A DNA stretch of 8,009 nt from Pyrodictiaceae archaeon (lineage in GTDB: Archaea > Thermoproteota > Thermoprotei_A > Sulfolobales > Pyrodictiaceae), in NCBI GenBank assembly GCA_027046525.1, contig JALTYD010000283.1:1-8009 (forward strand). Reading direction: 5' to 3'. This document shows positions 1 through 6,157 of this stretch, one piece after another. A program made the translations under genes and the position numbers. Below the pieces are notes generated by a model, which searched no databases, was not told the DNA's origin, and was given only the letters and a program-made list of their open reading frames with translations. Position 1 is the first letter of the stretch. Each line of letters begins with the position of its first letter.

Positions 1-1244
1 ATGAACTAGTTGATAGACGTATATCAATAAAATCCGCTGATGCTAGTAATGTGGAGATAAGTCTCCTAGGTGAGCGTGTTACTGAGGAAGGAGCAGAATT
101 CCAGATAATTGACAATGTAGAAGCTAATGTATCTCTAGAAAATATAACTTTGATATTTGGAGCAAGACAAATAGAAGACGGTATTACATTCTCAGCTATA
201 CTTAGTCTTGAGCTACTGAGAATAAACTTGCCTAGTGATACCACAATTGACAGAAATGTACTAGAGCCTTCTCCACATACTATCTACAAGATATACTTCG
301 ATAAACCCATTAGACTCAATATTGCAGATAACTTAACACTAGATCTAAACAATATATCTATCTTCTTGAGGCAATTTGGTGATAAAGAAAAACCGTTGCT
401 CGTTAGAGACTCCACAGTAGAGTTTAGAAATACGTGGATTATAGCTGATGGTATTCTCTATGCTAATAATACTACTATAGAGATACCATACAAACTAAGC
501 GAGGAGGTAGCGACATATTTAGTCCTGAAGAGGATTGATAATCCTTTCCTAGAAAAGATCTTCAAGTCAGATATTGTTGGTATTGCAAGGAGTGGCGAAA
601 TAGATAAGATACTACATTTCCCTGAATGTCCTAGCCAGGTACTAAATATAGGTAATTTGAGTCTCTGTATGGCTTATTTCAGAGCTCCTGTAACTGTTCC
701 TGAGACAGCGATACTTAAACTAGTTTTTGAACTAGGTAGTGGAAATGATAGAGAGCTCTTAGAAGCTGTTATAAGGTTTGAAGTTAATGGAGAAATACAA
801 GGTATACATGGTCTAGTACCGAGGGTTCTACATGCTACTAGAGGTGTCAGTGATGTATATATTACAGTTAATCCACCTACAGTCAATTCCAAATACACTG
901 GCTCTAGTTATCATGAACTAGCAATTTACTATTTATATGCAGTAACAGAGGAGATGGACTTAAGTCCTACTGAGAAGTTCGTTTTAGCTTCACTCTTGGC
1001 ATCGGGACTGAATATGGACTTTGTGAGAGATAAGAATCCTAACGAGAGAGCCTTTATACTAGAGCAGACAACAGTAGATCTGTTTATACTCTCAGATGAA
1101 TACGGCAAGTATGGCTCTATTATCGGAGAGGAAGGAGTTAATGTTAGAGTAAAAATAGTTCCTGGAACTGATCTTGTCTGGATTGGACCTCTAGTGATGT
1201 TGTTCTCGTCTATTGCTATAGCAGTATCTAGGAGTAGAGACTAA
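1..1244 (+). CDS. CcmF-like heme lyase, C-terminal part (5' truncated by window edge)
   Basis: The frame is open from position 3 to the TAA at 1242-1244 (413 residues visible). The GTG at 51 is only the first possible start codon, because 16 sense codons precede it, so the gene begins outside the window. The visible protein is hydrophilic and beta-rich for about 370 residues. One membrane helix follows at the very end, then a basic tail (SRSRD). Seven N-X-S/T sequons (for example NVS, NIT, NLT, NTT) suggest an outward-facing domain. The tail, reading VKIVPGTDLVWIGPLVML, resembles the end of CcmF, where a Pro-rich strand leads into a W-I-x-G helix. A stretch reading GVSDVYITVNPP resembles the DxYV segment of the last CcmF extracytoplasmic domain. 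Nearby ccmC, ccmE and ccmB support the role of joining heme to apocytochrome. The domain is longer than I would expect for CcmF, so an unrelated membrane-anchored surface protein remains possible. Confidence 0.6.
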   Translation, partial: ELVDRRISIKSADASNVEISLLGERVTEEGAEFQIIDNVEANVSLENITLIFGARQIEDGITFSAILSLELLRINLPSDTTIDRNVLEPSPHTIYKIYFDKPIRLNIADNLTLDLNNISIFLRQFGDKEKPLLVRDSTVEFRNTWIIADGILYANNTTIEIPYKLSEEVATYLVLKRIDNPFLEKIFKSDIVGIARSGEIDKILHFPECPSQVLNIGNLSLCMAYFRAPVTVPETAILKLVFELGSGNDRELLEAVIRFEVNGEIQGIHGLVPRVLHATRGVSDVYITVNPPTVNSKYTGSSYHELAIYYLYAVTEEMDLSPTEKFVLASLLASGLNMDFVRDKNPNERAFILEQTTVDLFILSDEYGKYGSIIGEEGVNVRVKIVPGTDLVWIGPLVMLFSSIAIAVSRSRD

Positions 1245-1246
1245 GA

Positions 1247-1264
1247 TTTTGATCATCTTTCTTT
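1247..1264 (+). terminator. T-rich stretch after the CcmF-like gene
   Basis: Three nucleotides after the stop codon come TTTT, then CTTTCTTT, with no clear hairpin. Archaeal RNA polymerase often stops at T-rich stretches alone. The next gene seems to have its own TATA box, which fits a transcript end here. The T-run is interrupted, so the call is weak. Confidence 0.3.
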
Positions 1265-1306
1265 AACATATGTTTAAAAAATAAAATTATTTGTACTATC
1301 ACATAG

Positions 1307-1314
1307 TATAAATA
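1307..1314 (+). promoter_or_regulatory. TATA box of the cytochrome/Fe-S/NrfD operon
   Basis: TATAAATA lies in the 82-base gap after the CcmF-like gene. An archaeal start site is expected about 26 bases from the box centre, which falls near 1336. That is exactly an in-frame GTG codon (codon 4 from the ATG at 1327). A second A/T-rich candidate, TTTAAAAAA from 1273, would put the start near 1303 and give a short leader to the ATG. No Shine-Dalgarno sequence precedes the ATG, which fits leaderless or near-leaderless translation. Confidence 0.5.
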
Positions 1315-1326
1315 CCTTTATAAAAC

Positions 1327-2031
1327 ATGGTCATAGTGGATCAGATAGCCTCAAGGGCGATATCCTTGAAACTATCTGTGTACTTAGTAGCATACATACT
1401 GGCAGTACTATCACTCTTTGTTATTAGCTCGAAAGCATCAGAAGAAACAGGTATTTATCCATGTCAACAATGCCACGCAGTACTTAATGTTACAGGGCTT
1501 GTTAGAGAGGAAACTGTACACGATAAGAATCTAACCATTGGCGCACATAGAGGGTTGTACTGTGCTAATTGCCATAAAGCTCCTACTGTATGGATTATGG
1601 AGGGTCTTAATGATACCCTAGTAGAAATAGGGATAAAAGATATACATAGCAGAGAGAAGCTAGATGAAATGAATCTTGTCTGCGCTAAGTGCCACTACGA
1701 TATATACGAGGATTATACTAGGTTAGCACATGGTAATTCGACATTTGTATGTGAAGAAGGACGAATAATCAATGTTGCTGGTTATAAGGGTGTTATATAT
1801 AGCTTCCACGAGTGTAAAGAATATAGTAAATTTACTCCAGTTCCTGCTAGAGCGTGTGTCGAGTGTCATAATCCACATAATCCCACAATGGAGCCTTTGA
1901 GTATATTGCCGAAACAAAACTACGTAGCTCCTACACCAAAACAAGATAATGTTGTATATGGTACACTAGCTGTAACTATCACAGCAATGAGTCTGATTGT
2001 ACTAGCTATCATACGAGGTGAGAGGAGATGA
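1327..2031 (+). CDS. membrane-anchored tetraheme cytochrome c
   Basis: This is a 234-residue protein with four CXXCH heme c sites: CQQCH at 46-50, CANCH at 79-83, CAKCH at 119-123 and CVECH at 177-181. Six further histidines (65, 74, 107, 135, 161, 184) could serve as distal ligands. Cys142 and Cys163 lie outside the heme motifs and may pair. Hydrophobic segments at about 15-35 and 210-229 suggest that the heme domain is held outside the cell membrane at both ends, and four N-X-S/T sequons agree. It probably exchanges electrons with the Fe-S protein encoded next, as DsrJ or NrfB do in J-O-P and B-C-D modules. I cannot assign it to either family by sequence. The stop codon overlaps the next ATG (ATGA). 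The start may be ATG 1327 or GTG 1336 (see the TATA box). Confidence 0.88.
   Translation: MVIVDQIASRAISLKLSVYLVAYILAVLSLFVISSKASEETGIYPCQQCHAVLNVTGLVREETVHDKNLTIGAHRGLYCANCHKAPTVWIMEGLNDTLVEIGIKDIHSREKLDEMNLVCAKCHYDIYEDYTRLAHGNSTFVCEEGRIINVAGYKGVIYSFHECKEYSKFTPVPARACVECHNPHNPTMEPLSILPKQNYVAPTPKQDNVVYGTLAVTITAMSLIVLAIIRGERR
2015..2021 (+). promoter_or_regulatory. Shine-Dalgarno site for the Fe-S protein
   Basis: GAGGTGA matches the complement of the archaeal 16S rRNA tail and sits six bases before the ATG at 2028, inside the end of the cytochrome gene. A second GAGGAG lies directly against the ATG. The strong site fixes this start and suggests coupled translation of internal operon genes. Confidence 0.7.
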
Positions 2032-3059
2032 AAGAAGAGGGCAAGATAGATAGTAAGAAGAGACAGTTGCTGAAAGCAGCAGCTGTTGGAATAGGAGCTG
2101 GTATGGTATCATTTATAGCAATCGAGAGAAATAAGCTGATGGAAGTACTTAGACCAGTATCACTTAGCGAGATTATAGGTTTTGTAGAAGCTGAGGAGGG
2201 ACTAAACAAGTATGAGAAGAGAGCTAGAGAAAGAGAAGCAGAGATTAAGAAGATGTGTAGAGCTGAAGCTGATAAAATCTGCTTAGATAAGGGAGAAGAT
2301 TCAGCTGAGTGTAGCGAAGCACGTAATAGATGTGAAAAAATTGTAGTAAAGGCTACTCCACCGAAGCCTGGTACTAGGTTCGTGATGGCACTAGATATAA
2401 ACAAGTGTATCGGCTGTAGGAGATGTGCATATGCATGTGTAATGGAAAACAATACTGATAGAGACATAGGTATTGAGTGGATACATGTACTAGAAGTACA
2501 TAGAGACGACCTAGAACTATTAAATACAAACATAGATTATGGAGAAGAAGCACCTAAGAAGGACTATGTCTATATTCCTATGGCATGTATGCACTGTGAT
2601 GAGCCTAGTTGTGTATATGTATGCCCAGTTGTAGCTACTTGGAAAGAAGATGATGGTATCGTAGTCGTCGACTACGATAGATGTATAGGTTGTAGATACT
2701 GTATTACTGCTTGTCCCTATGGGGCGAGAAGATTTAATTGGAAGAAGCCACGAGTACCTGTTCTTGAACTTAACCCCAATATGCACATACTTGGAAACGT
2801 ACTAAGGTATCCACATGTTGTAGAAAAGTGTATCTACTGTATACAGCGGACGAGAGATGGAGGTATACCAGCGTGTGTGGAAGTATGCCCTGTAGGAGCT
2901 AGATCTTTCGGCGATATAAATGACCCAGAAGGCCCCATTAGGAGGATACTAGAGAAGTATGGTGCATTTGTACTAAGACCAGAAACTGGTAATAAACCTA
3001 TGTTCTTCTACTATTTCGGCCCAGCTCGTACACCGCCTCGTAGTAAGGAGGAGGGGTGA
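2028..3059 (+). CDS. exported four-cluster [4Fe-4S] ferredoxin subunit (NrfC/DsrO/HmcB-like)
   Basis: This 343-residue electron-transfer subunit has sixteen cysteines in four ferredoxin-type groups: 127/130/133/137, 187/190/195/199, 219/222/225/229 and 268/271/283/287. This is the pattern of the Fe-S subunits that pair with NrfD/PsrC membrane proteins, and they form a wire of four cubane clusters. The N-terminus reads KRQLLKAAAVGIGAG from residue 11, which is a Tat-type signal with Lys-Arg in place of the twin arginine. The clusters would thus be folded inside and exported to the outer face, perhaps still anchored by the uncleaved helix. Residues 55-105 form a charged, probably helical insert with four extra cysteines (77, 85, 95, 102). 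The gene overlaps the cytochrome gene before it by four bases and the NrfD gene after it by four bases. It probably links quinol oxidation or quinone reduction in NrfD to the cytochrome. Confidence 0.9.
   Translation: MKEEGKIDSKKRQLLKAAAVGIGAGMVSFIAIERNKLMEVLRPVSLSEIIGFVEAEEGLNKYEKRAREREAEIKKMCRAEADKICLDKGEDSAECSEARNRCEKIVVKATPPKPGTRFVMALDINKCIGCRRCAYACVMENNTDRDIGIEWIHVLEVHRDDLELLNTNIDYGEEAPKKDYVYIPMACMHCDEPSCVYVCPVVATWKEDDGIVVVDYDRCIGCRYCITACPYGARRFNWKKPRVPVLELNPNMHILGNVLRYPHVVEKCIYCIQRTRDGGIPACVEVCPVGARSFGDINDPEGPIRRILEKYGAFVLRPETGNKPMFFYYFGPARTPPRSKEEG
3047..3054 (+). promoter_or_regulatory. Shine-Dalgarno site for the NrfD gene
   Basis: GGAGGAGG lies in the last codons of the Fe-S gene. 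It could serve the GTG at 3056 (4 bases from the first GGAGG) or the GTG at 3065 (10 bases from the second GGAGG). The start of the NrfD protein is therefore uncertain by three residues. Confidence 0.6.
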
Positions 3060-4300
3060 GAACCGTGGACATAAAGGCGCTGATAGATACAATTAAGTAT
3101 ATCTTGAGTAGTGGGCTTAGAGGATCTAAGAGTTATTATCTATTTCTGGCTGGTTTAACGATAATGATGATATATGGACTCTACAACTGGGTGTTTGTCC
3201 AGCATGCCCCAATATTCCTTAAGAGCGAGTATGGTGGATTAGTAGTAACAAATCTAACTGATTCTGTACCATGGGGTATTTATATAGCATTCTTTATCTT
3301 CTGGGTTGGAGTAGCAGCAGCTGGTATAGTATTTGGTATCATAGCATATGTGTTTAATAATGAAAGCTTTAAGAAAGTAGCTGTTCTCGGAGAAGTACAA
3401 GCAATAGCTGCTATCATTATCGTTCTACTGCTTATCATAGCTGATATGGGACAGCCTCTGCGTGCACTAATATTAATGCCACAACTACCTAATCTGAGAT
3501 CAATGCTTGACTGGGACTTTGTAGTACTAACTGGTTATCTACTAATAAACATCATCGGGCTGTTATATACAATACACATGTACAGACAGGATAAACCGCT
3601 AGGCAAGAAGTTCATAATACCATTTATAATTATAGCTGCGCCATTTGCTATAGGTATTCACACTGTCACAGCATTTATATCACAAGCACTAACAGCAAGG
3701 CCTATATGGCATAGTCCTCTGCTCGCACCACGCTACGTTGCTACAGCATTTGCAAGTGGACCTGCATTACTCCTACTAGTACTGTTGATAGCCGAGAAAT
3801 ACATGGATAGATTTAAAGTAGACGAAGATGTCTACAAGAAAACAATGTATGTTATAGTAGGATCAATGATTATTGGACTCTACTTTAGTCTAAGTGAAGC
3901 TCAGGAGCTCTTCTGGTATACTAACGAGCCATGGAAGAAAGCTCAAGCAGAGCTATTATACATGGGTAAAGGTCAACCAGGGTATCTAGTAATATTATTT
4001 GCTGGGTGGATTATACTAGGGACAATTTCAGTACTATTAGCTCTAATACCGAGATATAGAAATAGCTACTGGGGTAGAGTAGTTATAGCAAGCCTAGTTA
4101 TAGTGGCAGTAGTATTTGAGAAGACAATGACCATCATAGTACCAGCATTTATCCCAGATCCTCTAGGGAGATACGTAGTCTACTATCCCTCGCCGATAGA
4201 GTATGCTATAACGATAGGTATTCATGCACTCGGGTTAATAATATACGCTGTACTTGCTAAAGCATCATTACTCACGATTATTAAACACTACGAGAAATAA
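3056..4300 (+). CDS. NrfD/PsrC-family integral membrane quinone-interacting subunit
   Basis: This is a 414-residue polytopic protein with about ten hydrophobic segments (roughly 28-49, 74-100, 109-130, 153-174, 185-210, 229-248, 263-281, 310-331, 341-366 and 382-406). Family-like features are the SVPWGIYIAFFIFWVG stretch at 70-85 leading into TM2, the ADMGQPLR turn at 129-136, His202 in TM5, and the ARPIWHSPLLAPRY segment at 214-227. Family members (NrfD, PsrC, DsrP, HybB) bind menaquinone-type quinols near the outer face and trade electrons with a four-cluster ferredoxin. They generally carry no heme of their own. Here the partner is the Fe-S protein encoded directly upstream, and the genes overlap by four bases (GTGA). 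Length is usual for the longer PsrC/DsrP type. The quinone role follows from the family, and the direction of electron flow cannot be told. Confidence 0.9.
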   Translation: MRTVDIKALIDTIKYILSSGLRGSKSYYLFLAGLTIMMIYGLYNWVFVQHAPIFLKSEYGGLVVTNLTDSVPWGIYIAFFIFWVGVAAAGIVFGIIAYVFNNESFKKVAVLGEVQAIAAIIIVLLLIIADMGQPLRALILMPQLPNLRSMLDWDFVVLTGYLLINIIGLLYTIHMYRQDKPLGKKFIIPFIIIAAPFAIGIHTVTAFISQALTARPIWHSPLLAPRYVATAFASGPALLLLVLLIAEKYMDRFKVDEDVYKKTMYVIVGSMIIGLYFSLSEAQELFWYTNEPWKKAQAELLYMGKGQPGYLVILFAGWIILGTISVLLALIPRYRNSYWGRVVIASLVIVAVVFEKTMTIIVPAFIPDPLGRYVVYYPSPIEYAITIGIHALGLIIYAVLAKASLLTIIKHYEK

Positions 4301-4317
4301 TCCTATGTTATGTTAAG

Positions 4318-4324
4318 TTTTTTT
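4318..4324 (+). terminator. poly-T terminator of the three-gene operon
   Basis: Seven uninterrupted T residues start 18 bases after the NrfD stop codon, with no convincing hairpin before them. This is the usual look of an archaeal T-tract terminator, and a separate promoter candidate follows. Confidence 0.5.
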
Positions 4325-4334
4325 CCTAGCATAC

Positions 4335-4344
4335 AGATATATCT
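4335..4344 (+). promoter_or_regulatory. possible TATA box of the monoheme cytochrome gene
   Basis: AGATATATCT lies after the T-tract and about 50 bases before the ATG at 4391. A start site about 26 bases from its centre would give a leader of some 25 bases, enough to hold the Shine-Dalgarno site at 4379-4383. The match to a TATA consensus is only moderate. Confidence 0.35.
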
Positions 4345-4378
4345 ACTCGACTACATGTAATCAATGAGCTATAGAATT

Positions 4379-4383
4379 GGAGG
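4379..4383 (+). promoter_or_regulatory. Shine-Dalgarno site for the monoheme cytochrome
   Basis: GGAGG stands seven bases before the ATG at 4391 and fixes that start. It shows that this gene, unlike others here that follow a gap, is read from a leadered message. Confidence 0.65.
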
Positions 4384-4390
4384 ATAGAGC

Positions 4391-4996
4391 ATGGACATCA
4401 GAAAAGTAGCTTATAGTCTACTTGTACTACTTATAGTTATTACTACTACTGTCTCCACACTAACCGAAGCAACAACAGAGGAAGAAGCAAGAAGAATCTT
4501 CGACGAAAAGAACTGTAAGCTTTGCCACGCTTTTGACGATGTAAAAAATAAAGTAGTTTCGTGGGCTACTAAATACAATAGCATAGATGAAGCAGCTGCA
4601 GCTGAAGCTATAGGAGAGTATAGTGATTTTAAAGGACTTCTACAGTATATGAGAGATACTACTCCGGTTGAACCACGTGCTACTGATGATGATTTACAGA
4701 AGCTCTACGAGTACTTTAGTCAGTTATTTGAAGAATCTAAACCTGTACAAACTCAACCTACTCAGCAAGTTGAAACAATAACTGTGGCAGAGACATATAC
4801 AACTACTATAACAGAGACTGTTGTTGAAACAGTAACAGAAGTAGAGACTACCACGAAAATTTTGACTATAACTATTACACCTGTAGAAGAGGAAGAAGGA
4901 ACAGCTAAATTAATAGCATCAATTAGCTATGTTGTAGCATTACTAGTTGTCCTATCAGTAGTAGCTATTATTGTTATGTATATACTACGTAGGTAA
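4391..4996 (+). CDS. stalked, C-terminally anchored monoheme cytochrome c
   Basis: This is a 201-residue protein in four parts. A signal-like hydrophobic N-terminus spans about 6-22. A small cytochrome domain spans about 28-115 with one heme site, CKLCH at 42-46. A Thr/Glu/Val-rich stalk spans about 118-165. A C-terminal membrane helix at about 174-198 ends in two arginines. His46 is the only histidine. Met87 (in LLQYMRDTTP) is the only methionine of the soluble part, so it is the best guess for the second axial ligand, as in class I cytochromes c. Thr-rich stalks are common in archaeal cell-surface proteins and would hold the heme domain away from the membrane. It probably shuttles electrons from the preceding tetraheme/Fe-S/NrfD complex to an unknown acceptor. 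It has its own ribosome binding site and T-rich stretches on both sides, so it may be transcribed alone. Confidence 0.85.
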   Translation: MDIRKVAYSLLVLLIVITTTVSTLTEATTEEEARRIFDEKNCKLCHAFDDVKNKVVSWATKYNSIDEAAAAEAIGEYSDFKGLLQYMRDTTPVEPRATDDDLQKLYEYFSQLFEESKPVQTQPTQQVETITVAETYTTTITETVVETVTEVETTTKILTITITPVEEEEGTAKLIASISYVVALLVVLSVVAIIVMYILRR

Positions 4997-4998
4997 GT

Positions 4999-5013
4999 AT
5001 TTTTCTCTTTTTT
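4999..5013 (+). terminator. T-rich terminator after the monoheme cytochrome
   Basis: ATTTTTCTCTTTTTT starts just after the stop codon and has no stem before it. It is a good candidate for an archaeal T-tract terminator that separates the cytochrome from the ccm genes. Confidence 0.5.
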
Positions 5014-5048
5014 CGTTTAAATAATCTTTATCCTATACTGAAAAATAA

Positions 5049-5057
5049 TTAAAATAT
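5049..5057 (+). promoter_or_regulatory. possible TATA box of the ccmC-ccmE genes
   Basis: TTAAAATAT within an A/T-rich stretch is centred about 30 bases before the GTG at 5083. A start site about 26 bases away would fall at or just before that codon, so the message would be leaderless or nearly so. No Shine-Dalgarno site is visible before GTG 5083, which agrees. Confidence 0.4.
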
Positions 5058-5082
5058 CGGATTAACTAAGTTATCAAGTTGA

Positions 5083-6153
5083 GTGGTAGATTTGGAGAAA
5101 AAACTTCTGGTCTATGCTCTACCAGTACTCATAGTAGTAGATTCTATATTGGTTACATATGCTGCATTTAGAGCACCATATCCTAGAGTCGTAGAGTTCG
5201 AAGTTGGTAGTCCTGCATCGTATGTTAACCTATTTATACACGTACCACTCGCTATAACCACGTACTTCCTATATGCTGGTGGATTATTTACTGCCATTAT
5301 GTTTCTCTGGAAGAGAAAGGACAGATTTGATTATATGTCTAAGAGTTTTATTTCGATAGCTACACTATATGCTATATATACTCTTGCTTCAGGTATGTCG
5401 TGGGCCAAAGAAGCATGGGGTGCAGCATGGAATTGGGATCCTAGGCAAACAGGTGTACTCCTGCTCTTTGTTGCATATCTTGTATATTTCGCGTTAAGAA
5501 GTAGTGTTAGCGATCCTGATAGAGAAAAAGTAGTAGCTTCTGTTTATGCAATTGCTGCTTTTTCAATGGTTCCTCTTAGCTACTATGCACCTAAGATTGC
5601 TGGTGCAAGCCTGCATCCTACAGGAGTACTTGGTAAAGAGTTATTAGCTGCGCCTACTGCTAGGGTGTTGTTCGTATCTAGAATATTAGTTGCTTTATCC
5701 ATAGGTATACTTGTATCAGTACTACCTCTAACAAGACCACGACAAAAAACACGTATATTTAAACTAGGAGGAGTGGCAGGTTTTACGATACTACTAGTTT
5801 CTACAATCGCTCTATTAGCTCCCTATATAATGCATAATACTGGGCGAGTGGAAGGAGGAGAATATTGGAATGATACACTGTACCTAGTTGTGCGTACTGG
5901 GGACAAGTTTGTTAACCTTACCTATAAACCCTCTGAGGGAGAGATTAGAGAACTACTTACAGAGAAAGGCGAGCTTGTCCTCAAAGAGCATATTATAAAG
6001 ATCGACTTGAAAGAAGAGGGAGAGCTAGCTAGTATAGAGATAGTAAAACCTCCCACAGTTCTCATTAATGTTTTGTTTTATGGTATTCTCTTATTAGTAC
6101 TAGGATTTGTTGTTCAGAAGTTAGCTATATCTGAGAGCATAGCTAGAAAATAG
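5083..6153 (+). CDS. ccmC: cytochrome c maturation protein CcmC, with C-terminal extension
   Basis: CcmC binds heme at the outer membrane face and passes it to CcmE. This 356-residue protein has the tryptophan-rich loop typical of the heme-handling family: WAKEAWGAAWNWDPRQTG at 107-124, with the WNWDPR core. Two histidines, His53 (NLFIHVPLA) and His178 (GASLHPT), are placed like the two heme ligands of CcmC. Basic loops after TM2, TM4 and TM6 put these elements outside. Bacterial CcmC usually has about 220-250 residues and six helices. Here TM7 (about 228-249), an outside segment of about 75 residues with two N-X-S/T sequons, and TM8 (about 326-346) are added. The closing VKPPTVLINVLFYGILLLV resembles the CcmF tail. 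The start is GTG 5083, with TTG 5092 as an alternative. ccmE follows after four bases. Confidence 0.85.
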   Translation: MVDLEKKLLVYALPVLIVVDSILVTYAAFRAPYPRVVEFEVGSPASYVNLFIHVPLAITTYFLYAGGLFTAIMFLWKRKDRFDYMSKSFISIATLYAIYTLASGMSWAKEAWGAAWNWDPRQTGVLLLFVAYLVYFALRSSVSDPDREKVVASVYAIAAFSMVPLSYYAPKIAGASLHPTGVLGKELLAAPTARVLFVSRILVALSIGILVSVLPLTRPRQKTRIFKLGGVAGFTILLVSTIALLAPYIMHNTGRVEGGEYWNDTLYLVVRTGDKFVNLTYKPSEGEIRELLTEKGELVLKEHIIKIDLKEEGELASIEIVKPPTVLINVLFYGILLLVLGFVVQKLAISESIARK

Positions 6154-6157
6154 ATAA

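Noticed and set aside
51..53. GTG as the true start of the first gene
   Set aside because: The same frame stays open through 16 further codons to the window edge, there is no ribosome site, and the fragment lacks the membrane part expected of its family.
2223..2336. A fifth [4Fe-4S] cluster bound by cysteines 77, 85, 95 and 102
   Set aside because: The spacing does not match any ferredoxin-type motif I know. Kept only as a set of extra cysteines of unknown role.
2009..2533. Minus-strand reading frame of 174 codons
   Set aside because: It lies opposite the strongly supported Fe-S protein gene, is made of Ser/Leu/Ile-rich sequence typical of a shadow frame, and has no recognisable domain. The same holds for smaller minus-strand frames at 674-898, 1723-1944, 2520-2786, 5112-5297 and 6870-7112.
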